Assembly (NCBI GenBank): GCA_003194525.1 | Contig: NBIV01000122.1 | Location: 1 to 64,000, forward strand | Direction of reading: 5' to 3' | DNA from: Gracilariopsis chorda | Lineage: Eukaryota > Rhodophyta > Florideophyceae > Gracilariales > Gracilariaceae | DNA: 64,000 bases | Shown: one piece after another, positions 17,927 to 28,266 of the stretch | Position numbering within the stretch: position 1 is the first letter of the stretch | Layout: every line of letters starts with the position of its first letter | The notes under the pieces: model-generated | What the model saw: only the letters and a program-made list of their open reading frames with translations | What the model was told of the DNA's origin: nothing | The model's database searches: none | Program-made: the position numbers and the translations under genes

Positions 17927-18415
17927 GTAACGACGAGGACTGAACGGGTTATACCCGGCAAGTGCGGGACACGAGGTAGACCTCGATTATAGGTGCGCAG
18001 GCTATAGCCTGTATTGTCGGCGTCGGTACAGAAGTACGTTTGGGAAGACTTGTGCTGCAATACCAGAACTGGATATATGAAGTTACCAAAAGTCGGGCGG
18101 ACTTTACTTGCAACCTGGAGCGTGAGCTCGGCAGATTAATATCGCCGGTCGCTCTAACAGCTTTTCTATAGTTAGTCTACTGAAAAAAGTGCGTAACTGT
18201 ACAAGTGTACACGCGCCCTCCTTTTGCAGTTGGCCAAGGGATAGTGCCATACGTGGACACGCCACGACCGGTTGGCGCCTAGTGCAGGGTGGCAGTGCCG
18301 CCAAATACTAAAAACGTCAGGGTATCGCGCTCTGAGGTAACAGGGAGCTGCATCTTTAAGGCTAGGCCCCTGGTCTGTGTGTTAGAGCAAGGCCCACTGC
18401 TCTACAAGTTCAGAT
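17927..18415. other. Unassigned sequence between T2 and relic T4
   Basis: No gene or domain recognised. It is the right half of the sequence that T2 split. It has short inverted words (gggttatacccg, ggctatagcc) but nothing that identifies an element. Confidence 0.4.
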
Positions 18416-18439
18416 CGACTCGAGGAACTTAGAGGTACT

Positions 18440-19071
18440 ATTGGCAACGAAAGCACCGCAAACCAGAGACCAGCTGCCGCAACTGTTGTGCGTAGCAAAT
18501 TGGATGAGAACATCTATTCCGGACTACGCGTGTCTTATACAATCACTGCATAAAAGTCTGGAGGAATCATGCAAAAAATCTGGGAAACAGACCGAGAGAT
18601 CATTAAAGAAAGTGTAACTCGATTGGAATGCTGAGCACTCTGAAGCATTCCATCCGGCTGAAAAGCAACTGACAGCAGCAACGACAGTCCTGCAACCTAA
18701 AGAAGGATATAGAGACTGTCGGTTTACCGATTCCTTAAAAAATTCACTGGGCGGGCATCTTAACCCAATCCTCAGGGAGTGATGCGGACAAGGATCCCGA
18801 GGACAAGATACACGATTTACGGTGGTTCTTGCGCGGCGCTTCCAGTTTATCATCCGAAAGGTGGAGTGTCCCGGAAAATGAAGGATTCGCAATCGTGGAG
18901 TCCATTTGCAGACTGGAATATCCTACTATCGAAAGAACTGTTTACATTTACACTGCAAATGCCAAATTTGTGTATATCTACGACCCATGTGGTCTTAGTA
19001 CTGGCGTAGAGCGGCATACAGCGAATAAGCTTCCCCGATGGGCCTTGAACCTGAATGGCTTCCGCTTATAG
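18440..19071 (+). pseudogene. T4 RT thumb and RNase H fragment
   Basis: The segment around 18490-18600 aligns with T2 from the P-Q-x-x-x-x-L-Q-Q-L motif to the Lys-rich linker. R-F-T-D-S at about 18721 is the decayed L-F-T-D-A-S of RNase H. 18829-19071 gives S-S-E-R-W-S-V-P-E-N-E-G-F and Y-D-P, with the T-D-H-x-N Asp replaced. Stops interrupt it at least twice. Confidence 0.8.
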
Positions 19072-19234
19072 TAGAGCAGGTGCTCGGAACGGTACTCTTT
19101 AGGCATATATGCTTACAAGGTGGGCAGCACACACTCAGAAGACTGTAAAAAACGTAAGTAGGACAACTTCGCGTACTGATGGCAGCACTTATCAGCCCGG
19201 TAACCAATAAGGATCACAACAGGCCATCTATGAA

Positions 19235-20345
19235 ATGCATTGCTGCATCACAACGAAGCAGCAGATCTTTGCCTCTGATCTAATACAAAAAGGCAAGCGA
19301 CGAAATCCGAAGGACGGAAGGACAGATCTGGATACCAGACGGAAACAAAGAGCTACAACTGAGAATACTAATCGCTGCCCACCCTGGAAAAGGATAGCGC
19401 AGAGCGACAGATCCCACGTTCGCGACAGTGGCGACCCACACTTTTGGTGGAAGTACATGAAGAAACACACCATTGAGTTTACGCGTTCTTGCGTCCACTG
19501 TATCCCCATAGAGTCTGGAAAAGTCTTCCTACGACCGCTTGGTCATACAATACATGCCAGCAAGCCAGACGAGCTGCTGCATATTGACTAAAACTATACG
19601 AGGAATGAAAAAATGGTAATCTATACGCGCTGATTGTTAAAAATGACCTATCCGGCTATATCTGGTTCCCAAGCGCACAGGAAGCAGACGCGGAAACGAC
19701 AGCCGAAACACTCGAAGACTGCTTCCCTTCATTTGGAGTTTCGATGTTCTGGGCAACAGATCAAGGCAGCCATTTCAAAAACCAGCTGGCAAAGCAACTC
19801 GCACAGAAGCTCAAATCACACCACCACTTGATGCTACCGTAGTATCTGTCGAGCAACGATTCAGCCGAAGTGGTTAGAAGTAAACTTTTGGCAACATACC
19901 GAACACTACTTTCGGAGCTCCAACTGCCACACTTTGTATGGCATACATTCTTACCACTCATCCAGTCCAGTCAGTTCAGCACCGCCTAACGCAGAAGCTA
20001 GGAAGAAGTATCCACCGTTCATGACATCGACCAGTCACCCATGGAGGATATTGTAGACTTCGAGAAGCTACAACTTGTGCTTGAGGACATTCAGTGCAAC
20101 TGCGCAGAACGAGTAAGAAAGCAGCAGAAGCCATCCATCGATGCTCATAACTGCCGAACCGGTATCGGAAAAATTGACTTCACGAAAGGCGACTACGTTC
20201 TCGAAGCCTTGCTGCAGAAAAGCGTTCCTGCGAGGACAAGATTGGAGCCACAGGGACCATCTCACATTACGGAATGCCAGGACGATTAAGTTTTCGAGGT
20301 CGCACAGTTGTGCACGGGAATGAAGGAGTTGTTCACGGGAAACGG
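19235..20345 (+). pseudogene. T4 integrase fragment
   Basis: Contains the zinc-domain end S-C-V-H-C-I near 19490, then H-A-S-K-P-D-E-L-L-H-I-D with the first catalytic Asp followed by a stop (19588), then D-Q-G-S-H-F near 19760 and the linker before the chromodomain. A TAG occupies the Y-C-P-W-S position near 19841. Too broken to be functional. Confidence 0.8.
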
Positions 20346-20420
20346 CTGATGTTTTTTCGCAATAAAGACTACAAATAATCAGGAGAGCTAAACAAACATT
20401 AAGTTTATCAGAAAAACGGG

Positions 20421-20645
20421 GTGCTTGTGGTCAAGGAGTTTGAAGACATTCCTCGTCGACAAGGCCGGATAGAAATGCTATTGAAGTGGATTGGTTTCAA
20501 AAACGGCGAAGCAGACGGGGTAGACATCGAATCATTGATACATGATGTTCCCGATTTATTAGAAGAGTATCTAGAGGAAATTAAAAAAGAAGGCATCAGA
20601 AGGCAGTGGAACGCAACCGCTATCGACCGCATTGACCACAAATAA
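20421..20645 (+). pseudogene. T4 chromodomain fragment
   Basis: 74 residues with F-E-D-I-P-R-R-Q-G-R-I-E and L-L-K-W-I-G-F, aligning to the T2 chromodomain. The acidic E-T-D-W box has become E-A-D-G. The stop is 28 bp before the LTR start. Confidence 0.75.
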
Positions 20646-20716
20646 CCAACTACAGAGGTTGAATATAAGGGACTGTTGATCGCCAGGCAAATACGCCCGT
20701 GTGCTCTACATACAGT

Positions 20717-20989
20717 TGTTGCTTGAACTTCTGACATGTGGTCGATGTTCATTGTCGTAAACGCAGTGTGAGAACGTTCAACTATGCTTAAACCACAAAT
20801 GCGGCACAAGTCCGCCGGGAGCTTCTCTTAGCTCCGGTAGATTGGTGGGTTTATATAAGGTTACCTACGCGACCTTTGGGCTACTTGGGGCTTCACGTCC
20901 CGGACTCTGGTCCTTCGTTATTGTACGTGTTTAGCTGACAATATACGTGTTCCGGCTTTTGGAACTACGGAAAGAGTACGTAACCGACA
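20717..20989 (-). repeat. C1 3' LTR
   Basis: 273 bp, direct copy of 25490-25762 with about eight substitutions. It includes the copied M-N-I-D-H-M-S-E-V-Q codons, non-coding here, which confirms that these codons belong to the LTR. Confidence 0.95.
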
Positions 20990-21083
20990 CACCCCCCGTC
21001 GCGCTAGTATCCTTAGTGTAAACGTATCCACCTCAACAAACAGAACAGTGTAGAGAGTGTCTGGCAGCACAGGTCTCCGGTGA

Positions 21084-21536
21084 TTAATGCCAAAGTTTAG
21101 TGTCGTGGCTTATTCCTCGGCAGAGATCGACATTCCATATGCCGTGTTCGAACATGCGATTGAGGTTATTCCCGTGTGTGACGCTGCGCTTAGTTAATGC
21201 ATCGGCTAGATTCGCGCTTCCTGGGATCCAAGTGATCTGGTCAAGGTCCCCTGATTCAAATTCGTCTCTAATCATGGTAACCGTTTTGTGCAACCTGTAT
21301 TCACGACATTCGTGTAGTGTCGTTATAGTATCAAACAGGGCTTTAGAATCCACCAACACAGGATGCTTGATTTCGACGTTTGGGAAGATGCTACGATAAG
21401 AGGCTTTCATATCGTATTCTATGTCCTCTGCTTCAGAATAAGCTACAATCCCCGCCCCAAAAGACGAGTAAGTCACGCGTTTCTGCTTAGAACTAACCGA
21501 GTACAAGGGGTGGAAAACATCTTTTTCTCCGAACAT
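21084..21536 (-). pseudogene. C1 RNase H
   Basis: 150 residues in the same register as RT. It has R-V-T-Y-S-S-F-G-A-G (the S-S-x-E-A position, Glu changed), V-D-S-K-A-L-F-D-T-I, I-T-W-I-P-G-S-A-N and L-A-D-A-L-T-K, the last being the hallmark end of copia RNase H. It degrades the RNA strand during cDNA synthesis. The PPT and 3' LTR follow within about 90 bp. Confidence 0.87.
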
Positions 21537-21545
21537 TTTCGTAAG

Positions 21546-22778
21546 CTACATTCCACAGACGATCCCTGTTTGGCCATAAGGGTTGTCGTTTCGACTGTGA
21601 GATGCGTCTGAAAGGCTGATGAGTGTGGCTCTCTGGATCCCGGTTGGTCTGATTAATTTTATCACTGGCTTCAGGGTTTGCAGTTCGCGAAGCATGGCGT
21701 TGGCATCTGCCAAGTGCTTCACGCGTAGATTCCCTAGTTCTTGTTGCATCATCGAGGTAACCATAGATGCATGAGGCAGAACCGTGGATCCAAGGTACAT
21801 CAGCGTACTCCCTAAAGACCGGTATTGTTGTACCTCTTCGTCTCTTGCTCTGTCTTCAAGCTCTCTTCGTCGTTTCTTTGTCAAATCGACAGCGCAAATC
21901 CTTTCATTGTAGGATAACATAGACAGAAGCACGTTCGATTCCGCATCTAGAGAAATGTCGCATCCTGCAAAGGAAGGCTTTTTCCAGATCCTGACCTTTC
22001 CTATAACGAACTCGTGTTCAAGCTCCGACATGAATGTCTCGATGTTTTGCCTTAGTCCTGCTACTAGGAGGTCGTCCACGAGTTTTGCCATAATCAGCAC
22101 TATGTTTCCATCTTGATCACGTTTGATGAATAGCTGGTTCACTCTAAATACCCTTTCGAGCCTTCCGTTGCACATCATCCATGATTCAATCCTCTGAGAC
22201 CATTGCCCTCCGGCCTCCACGATACCATATGGCAACTTAGTAAGCTTCCACAGGACTCCTTTCTTCTTCCTGAATTCTGGAGCTGGGCGTACATATATTT
22301 CGCGCGTGATTGGACCGCTCTGCAAGTAAGCTCCCTTCACATCGGTGACGCCGAATACGAATCCAAGACATAGTGCTATGCTGATGAGCATTCGCACAAG
22401 GGTCATGTCTGCGTTTGAACAGTCTTTCCTAATATCGTCTTTGAAATTGTCCCGGTTGCCATGAGTGACCAATCTTGCCTTGAGTGTTCGGTGCTGTTCT
22501 TCGTCTTCCTTCACTTTAAATACCGTGTGCCAAGATATGACATTCGCATCTTTTGGTACGTCTGACTCATTGACCTCTATGTATGCGTGAGACCAGTTGT
22601 CTCGATGCTCCTTTTCGATGGCATCCATGAGTATCCATGCTGGAGCGAACTGTACTTCGCGCGCGTTTACTTGTCGGGATCCCACTACTTCTTTCATATG
22701 TTCCAAGACTCTTTGCTTATCTGATCCGAGGGGGCCTTGTGCTTCTTCTTGCGGTTCTGCAGTAAGGCATTCGCACAC
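21546..22778 (-). pseudogene. C1 reverse transcriptase
   Basis: 410 residues. Motifs in order: W-H-T-V-F-K-V-K, L-K-A-R-L-V-T-H-G-N, D-V-K-G-A-Y-L-Q-S, L-W-K-L-T-K-L-P-Y-G and the catalytic K-L-V-D-D-L-L-V-A-G, which has L-V-D-D where copia RTs generally have Y-V-D-D. Q-Y-R-S-L-G-S-T-L-M-Y is the conserved copia segment after RT. A TAG at 21546 separates it from RNase H in the same frame. Confidence 0.88.
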
Positions 22779-23371
22779 TCCCCTATATCCTTGTGGGCTT
22801 TATCTGCCTCCCTGGCAGGCTCCGGTCGTTCTGAAGTAAATAAGGATTCCACCTGCGGCTCTTCAACTTCATTCGGAGAATCACATGGGGAAAGTGTTAA
22901 ATCGATATAGTCCTCCATCACGCCTTCACTCAAATCTCGTGCTAGATATGACTTGGGCCGCAGCCTTACGTCCTCGTATGCAACCTTAGATATGGGAGCA
23001 TTTGGTTTTGTTCGTACTTCGACGTAGTGTCTCTGCGGCTGTACAACTTTGGCTGGCTTCCACTCGTCTCCTTGGTTGTGCGCGGTGGTCCGGTAGTAGA
23101 ACAAGATTTCGTCCCCGGGTTTTATAGATTCCTTCGGGAGTCTGGAGTTGTCCCTGGATCTAAGCAGGCGTTGTGATGCCCGTGTTGCGGACTGTTCCAT
23201 GTACGAATTAAGCAACTCTTCGCTTACCAGCTGGCGTGGAGCGCCAAGTATTGCAGGTTTGTATCCGTGTGCTAGTTCGAAGCTACTCATGACCTTTGAC
23301 CCGGTGAATAGATTCGATAAAAATACTGCTCTAGACAGTAAGACCTTTTCGTTACCGGAGGTCTCGTCCAA
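22694..23371 (-). pseudogene. C1 integrase C-terminal region
   Basis: 225 residues overlapping the end of the integrase core in another frame. It contains P-G-D-E-I-L-F-Y-Y-R, V-V-Q-P-Q-R-H-Y-V-E-V-R and R-L-R-P, the SH3-like DNA-binding part of copia integrases, then an acidic linker (E-E-P-Q-V-E) leading to RT. The GKPxxY-like copia tail is not seen. Frame changes at both ends mark decay. Confidence 0.75.
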
Positions 23372-24378
23372 TTGGAGTTTTCCAGTATTCTCTTGAGTAC
23401 CCCGTTCTTTCTCTCTACGATCCCTGTCTTGTTGTGTCTTCGAACTAGACGGGGTTTGAACCTGATATTCTGTCTCGAGAGGAACTTGCTTACAGCTTTG
23501 GAATTGAGTTCGTCGTCTGCTGATAAAGAGTCGGGTCTCCCATGCTTATGTATCCATTTGCATTCTACCACGAATATGATAGTCCTCGCGTTTCTCTCTT
23601 GTGTGATTGTAGCTTCGGAGTATCCAGTACCTGCGTATACCATGTGCAAGACAATATACTTCGTGTCTCGGATGGTGCAGAACGTGAAGTCCACCTGTAT
23701 CTCAACGTTAAATGCCTCGTTGACGTGTGAGATTGATACCTTCTTGGATGGAATTGGCGGTCCTGCGCTGGAACATACGATGCAATTTGAAGTAATCTTT
23801 CTTACTTCTTCTTCGAGTTCCTTTGTTGCTTTTCCAGCTCTGCGACATAAGTTTATGATTTCGTCGGGTGGTGCGTGTGTCAACCTATGCAAACGCTTGG
23901 CTAACGTTTTAGGTCTGAACTTTCTGGTGTTTGTACTCATCATCGCTCTTACTGAGGGGACGATCATCAACCTCGAACGCTTTTCCGTCAATTGCGTTCC
24001 TGTCAGGTATATTTCAAACACACTCTCACTCGTGTCTGAAGGTCTTTTGATGGTTAATGTCGGTGGAGTTTGGTGAAACTCTGTGATGCTGTACTGCTTA
24101 ACGTCTAATCCAATCGTCAGAGGAGAGTCATCGTCGATCAAGTCAAAAGTGAGATCTGTGGGTCTATCATTCGTGTCTTGGGTGGATAGGGTCCATGAGC
24201 ATACAACCGGTTTCGCCTCAACGCATTCGTGACCCCATCCTCTCTGATATACCTTTCTCGGTTTATACGGTTCGAAGTTTATACCCAGCACTTCACAAAG
24301 CCACATTGCGGACGATAGGCCACCCGATGAAGTTGGGTTACCTTCGTCCAGTATGGGATTCGGATCCTTACAAGTCAC
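23287..24378 (-). pseudogene. pol: C1 protease and integrase
   Basis: 363 residues. Near the start I-L-D-E-G-N-P-T-S-S-G-G looks like a retropepsin active site in which the usual D-S-G or D-T-G has become D-E-G. Integrase begins with the zinc domain L-H-R-L-T-H ... C-I-V-C (residues ~185-220). The catalytic core follows: D in V-E-I-Q-V-D-F-T, D in L-S-A-D-D-E-L, and E in G-I-V-E-R-K-N-G. The frame breaks at the end of the core and continues in 23371-22694. Integrase joins the cDNA to the host chromosome. Confidence 0.8.
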
Positions 24379-24495
24379 CGAATCTCTTACTGAAAAAACC
24401 GTGTAGTGGGCTTCTTTTCGTTCTTTTCGTGACTTTGGGAGCGATATTTTTTCTGTGAAAAAGATCCACTGTGCTGGTCATTCTTATCCTTGCTG

Positions 24496-25525
24496 TCATC
24501 GCTCAAATTTTTGGTTTCCCATGTGCTTCGGGCGCGGTTGGATGTCTTCGTTTTCGTGGAAATCTCGTTTGCGTCTATGGTTCTTTCTGTAAGGGCGAGT
24601 AGAGTTCATAAGAGCCCTAGAATCTTCACCTTTGACTTTCGCTGCTGGTCTATTATCGAGGTCTTCATCCTCTATTTGAGCCTCACTGAGAGCATTCACC
24701 ACATCTTCAAGTCCTATCCACATAACTTTCCTGTCTTCATCATGATTACGATAATATTATTCGATGATGGCTTGGACAACTTCCAAACAGGAATTGAATT
24801 TTTGGTGACTGGTCTCCTTCGGAAAGTTATCTTTAAGATCTCTGAGTATTTGGTCGATTGCTTCTAGGCGGTGCAGATTGATGGAAACAATGGCCTCAGG
24901 GTCCTTTGCCTTATTCTTGCAGGCCGTCACTACGTTGTTCATAATATTTGCGAACGTCTGGAACGTTAGTCCTGCATTTGAGAGGCAGGATTTAGCTTGA
25001 TTCTGACTTTCGCTTGAGTCTTGGTCCGATCTTGTTAGGTCAAGATATGACATAGCGGGTCCCGTAAAACGGTCTAAGTACTCAGGGATGGACTCCGATA
25101 CCTTTCTTTTGCAGCGTAGCTTGTTTGTGAACCCTGACCATTCTGAGCAGACGGTCTGTGGTTGAATCCTTTGCCACCAAGTTGACAATTTTTCTGACAA
25201 CTTCTGATTGACACACATCTTCGTGGCTTTTGAAATTCAATCTTAGTTCCCCTTTTCTTACTGCTTTGTTAATGATCTCCTTCTTTCCAAATTCTAGCGA
25301 TCGGTAGAGAGTCATAGCAAGTGTCCCGGCTTCTGTTTTTGCGCGGCTGTCGCCGAAGCTAGCACGTGCTTCTAGGTTTTCTGCCCACTCTAAGACAGCC
25401 TCTCGCCAAAGTAGCTTGTCAGTACCATGTCGGAATCTCGGTGGACTTAGAATGTTGTGCCCGTTGTGATCGTTTTCTGGGCCAATAACTGTGGCTTGAA
25501 CTTCTGACATTTGGTCGATGTTCAT
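24496..25525 (-). pseudogene. gag: C1 Gag, broken
   Basis: Starts at the ATG 25525-25523 (M-N-I-D-Q-M-S-E-V-Q), inside the LTR; an in-frame ATG at 25582 is also downstream of the TATA. The frame crosses the primer site without a stop. It has W-R-E-A-V-L-E-W-A-E-N-L, the capsid start typical of copia Gags. A frameshift near 25100 moves to the overlapping frame 25218-24757, which has P-E-Y-L-D-R-F as in UBN2-type copia Gag. A TAA at 24757 then interrupts a continuing frame to 24496, rich in Arg/Lys/Asp (R-P-Y-R-K-N-H-R-R-K). No clear C-x2-C zinc knuckle is visible. It would form the particle shell. Confidence 0.8.
25477..25489 (-). promoter_or_regulatory. C1 primer-binding site, initiator tRNA-Met anticodon arm
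   Basis: Immediately inside the 5' LTR the minus strand reads GTTATTGGCCCAG. The complement of the anticodon arm of vertebrate initiator tRNA-Met is GTTATGGGCCCAG, a 12 of 13 match. Drosophila copia and yeast Ty5 are known to prime from a cleaved half of that tRNA, pairing with the anticodon arm rather than the CCA end, so this fits the class. The site also lies within the gag reading frame. Confidence 0.7.
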
Positions 25526-25762
25526 TGTCGTAAACGCAGTGTGAGAACGTTCAACTATGCTTAAACAACAAATGCGGCACACGTCTGCCGGGAGCTTCTC
25601 TTAGCTCCGGTAGATTAGTGGGTTTATAAAAGGTTACCTACGCGACCTTTGGGCTACTTGGGGCTTCACGTCCCGGACTCTGGTCCTTCGTTATTGTACG
25701 TGTTTAGCTGACAATATACGTGTTCCGGCTTTTGGAACTACGGAAAGACTACGTAACCGACA
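25490..25762 (-). repeat. C1 5' LTR, containing the gag start codon
   Basis: On the minus strand it runs TGTCGGTTACG ... GCCACA. It holds the TATA box (within 25623-25630), the hairpin GGAGCT/AGCTCC (25591-25608) and the first codons of Gag. The boundary is fixed three ways: target duplication, PPT next to the other LTR, and primer site next to this one. Confidence 0.95.
25591..25630 (-). promoter_or_regulatory. C1 LTR TATA box and downstream hairpin
   Basis: Minus strand reads TATAAA near 25628, then about 15 nt later the hairpin GGAGCT-AAGAGA-AGCTCC (25608 to 25591), extended by flanking C/G pairs. C3 has a different stem at the same place, with pairing kept. Confidence 0.75.
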
Positions 25763-25783
25763 ACAGTATACCCGAAGGCTTGA

Positions 25784-26134
25784 TGTTGAGTGGGTGGTTG
25801 ACTCGGCTCCAGAGAGAGCGAGTCTGCTCAGATATTTCTATGCACCTATGCAAAACCCTGCTATAATCTAATGTGCTAGTTACTTCAGTGGTTACAGTGC
25901 AGGGGAACACTCAATACGGATATCATATCAAGATAGTGGTGTCAGTCTTCTTCCGTGATAACGGATGAAACTATGGTGCTCATCTCTGCCGTTCACTTCT
26001 GACCTCTAACGAGAGGTATTGACGTCTCTCACTGCAAGGATATGTCTTTTACACCACTCATCTCTCTCGTTCACGTCTCACCTCTAACGCGAGGTATTGA
26101 CGTATCTCATGGCAAAGATATGTCTCTTACATCA
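25784..26134 (-). repeat. C2 3' LTR with internal ~80-bp duplication
   Basis: Plus strand runs TGTTGAGTGGG ... TTACATCA. The first 147 bp recur at 31026-31172. Within it, a block beginning ctcatctct at about 25979 recurs from about 26060 (ctcatctctctcgttcac...), both copies containing cctctaacg.gaggtattgacgt. Each copy has a small hairpin CCTCT-AACG-AGAGG or its variant. Confidence 0.85.
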
Positions 26135-26165
26135 TCCCCCATGCCATGCCTACCTTCCCATAAGA

Positions 26166-26612
26166 CTAGGAGACCTCGTAAGATCTTGTAACGCGCGCTG
26201 GAAACCGTTTTGTAAAAACATCAGCAATCATGTCACCTGAGCTGCAATGATGTAGTCTAGTAGATCCAGACTTCATTTCTTCCTGAACAAAATGATACCT
26301 ACGTTCGACATGTTTTGTTCTACGACCACCTGATGCCCATTCCCAAACGCCAGTTTTATCTTCGTACAAAGTTGTTGGTTCTAAATTCTCTACAAGTCCT
26401 AGTTCTCCAAGAATATTACGCGTCCATTTAACCCGCGTCAAGCATTCCGAAAGCACGATATACTCCAATTCGGTAGTAGATGTTGCAACCTGTGTCTGTT
26501 TAAGCGTGCGGCAAGCTACCAGATTTCCGAGTAAATACAAACAGAATCCACTAGTAGACTTCCTTTTATTCGAATCACCAGCCCAATCTGCATCTGCGTA
26601 GGTACTGAGCAC
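26166..26612 (-). pseudogene. C2 RNase H
   Basis: 148 residues: Y-A-D-A-D-W-A-G-D, K-S-T-S-G-F, V-A-T-S-T-T-E-L-E-Y (usual S-S-T-E-A-E-Y) and M-I-A-D-V-F-T-K-R, the classical copia RNase H set. The frame is continuous and the catalytic acidic residues are visible. It joins the RT part only through a broken segment at 26620-26930. Confidence 0.88.
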
Positions 26613-26934
26613 ACCTCTGCCGATGTTTCAAGCAGAGATCATAAGTCCATATCTCTGAGTGCCATTCAGATGTCGTAGCACCCTCTTGACCACATTCCAA
26701 TGTGCGGTTGTGGGGTTCGCCTCGGCACGAGAATGTTGACCGCGTTACATATGTCAGGCCTCGTGCGGGTCGAGAGATAGAGAAGTGACCCAATTGCCTC
26801 CTGATAAGTGGTCTTGGATGGAAAAATTCTGCACTGAGCGCTTCAGATATTCTATATCCATTGCACATGGACGTTGCAACGGGATTAGACCGTTCCATTC
26901 TGAAACGAGTAAAAATTTTCTCCATACATGGCTG

Positions 26935-27594
26935 CTAGTGCAACATCAATCTGCCTTTTTCTCGTTGAATGTATACCCCCAAGAACCTGTCTGCCTTCCT
27001 ACATTCCTTCATTTCAAATTCTGAGCCCAGCAAGCTCTTCATCTCGGCTATGAGATCTTTGTCCTTTCCCATGAGGAGGAGGTCATCAACATAGAGTAAA
27101 AGCCATAGTCTATGCTCTTTGCGACCCGGGTCTGTCAAACAGTGTGTAAATCCGGCATTCAGAAGGCATTCAGTAAACAATCGGCTCCAGATCGAGTTTG
27201 ACTGCTTCAGACCATAGATGGATCTATTCAGCTTGAGCACCTGATCATCTTGCAAACCAATGTCCAGTCCTTCTGGAGCTGTCATGTAAATCGGTTCATC
27301 CTTATCAATGTGATCATTTAGAAATGCACACTTCTCATCAAGCTGATGTTTTTCAAGGCCAAGGAAGCAGGCAAGTGTTAGTGCCATACGGACTGTCCCA
27401 AAGCCAATTACAGATGAGTATACTTGGGATAAATGTCTTTGTTGGCATCCCTTTGCGACTATGCTAGCCTTTAATCTTGTGACCGAATCGTCATCATTCT
27501 TTTTTGTGGCGAAGAAGATCTCGGAGCCAATGACGTTGGATCCGGTGGGTCTACGAAACACCTCCCATGTCTCCATTTTCTTCAAAGATGCCAA
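26935..27594 (-). pseudogene. C2 reverse transcriptase
   Basis: 219 residues with W-E-V-F (start of copia RT), R-L-K-A-S-I-V-A-K-G, Q-L-D-E-K-C-A-F-L-N-D (usual Q-x-D-V-K-x-A-F-L-N-G; Val and Gly positions altered), Y-G-L-K-Q-S and the intact catalytic L-Y-V-D-D-L-L-L-M-G. F-L-G-V-Y-I follows, then a break. The 26575-26925 stretch continues to RNase H in shifted frames. Synthesises cDNA from the element RNA when functional; this copy is unlikely to be. Confidence 0.88.
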
Positions 27595-27834
27595 TTTTTC
27601 CTCAATTGCGTTCTTTCAGCTTCTCCAATCAGAAGATAGCTTTGCTTCTTGCGAATTCCCAGGGTTGTAACTATCACTGATTTCCCGTGTGATGAGGGAA
27701 CTTTGATGAATGTCAGAGATCCCGGCTGGGTGTTGAAGATTACGTTCTGTATAGAGTCGTGCAGGGTAATGGGTCAAGAATTCTTAGATTCTGGATGTCA
27801 TCACGAAGTCCTCGCTTGACTCAATATTTCCTGA

Positions 27835-28266
27835 TTATTGTCCGGCTTCATGTTCTGTCCCATCTGATTCTTCATGCCAATCTTCATTTCCAAGGTTCTG
27901 ATAGCCGTTATCTTCATTCCCCATATCCGCGGAGTCCACTTCTGAACTTCTCTCGTCCACATCACCTACAGGTATTTCGACATGCAATTCGTCATCTTGC
28001 AGGTTAGGTGATGGAGTTTCTTGGTGAGCTACATCCTCCTGGACAACGGATACGTTTTTAGCGCTATTCCTGAACAATTAAATCCCTGGGAATACCGTTT
28101 CATTGACGGTAATATGCCTTGGGAACGTAATAGAACCTCTTTCATTATCGTATAAACGGGAGTTGAGATGAGCTAAGCAACTAAGGAGAATGCTACGGCG
28201 AGTTATGCTCTCCCGTTTCTTCCCCTTAGCAACATGAACCCATACTTCGCAACCAAAGGTCCTCAT
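27835..28266 (-). pseudogene. C2 integrase C-terminus and acidic linker
   Basis: 28266-28078 gives R-T-F-G-C-E-V-W-V-H-V (usual V-F-G-C-x-x-Y-V), the R-L-Y-D segment and V-N-E-T-V-F near its end, the copia post-integrase region. A stop at 28078 is followed in the same register by 28077-27835, a strongly acidic linker (Asp/Glu rich) of the type found between integrase and RT. Confidence 0.75.

Larger units (their letters stand above)
18420..20716 (+). mobile_element. T4: 5'-truncated Ty3 relic with start of its 3' LTR
   Basis: Starts inside the RT connection domain (segment matching L-C-V-A-N-W-M-R of T2) and runs through RNase H, integrase and chromodomain with many stops and frame changes. 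A polypurine-like tract (aatataagggac) precedes TGTTGATC at 20674, which matches the first bases of the T2 LTR, so 20674-20716 is the beginning of the T4 3' LTR. Copia element C1 inserted there (TSD ACAGT); 25768-25783 is probably more of that LTR. Confidence 0.85.
20717..25762 (-). mobile_element. C1: full-length copia-type element, TSD ACAGT
   Basis: Direct LTRs at 20717-20989 and 25490-25762 (both 273 bp). The 5-bp duplication ACAGT is at 20712-20716 and 25763-25767. Coding is on the minus strand in the order Gag, protease, integrase, RT, RNase H, the Ty1/copia order. A G-rich polypurine tract (ggggggtg on the minus strand, 20990-20997) abuts the 3' LTR. A primer site matching the initiator tRNA-Met anticodon arm abuts the 5' LTR. 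LTRs differ at about eight positions by eye. The coding region has several frameshifts and stops, so this copy is dead. Confidence 0.96.

Noticed and set aside
25523..25525. C1 LTR ending at CGACA, just before the gag ATG
   Set aside because: TGTCG/CGACA looked like LTR ends, but the 3' LTR copy extends 36 bp further, TSD ACAGT flanks the longer version, and the primer site abuts it.
25784..25930. C2 LTR ending at ATATCA (147 bp)
   Set aside because: This is only the part shared by both ends. The polypurine tract at 26135 shows the 3' LTR runs to 26134, and the other is truncated by an insertion.
26785..27024. Plus-strand frames over C2, and similar ones over C1 and G1
   Set aside because: They are shadows of the minus-strand polyprotein in other frames.
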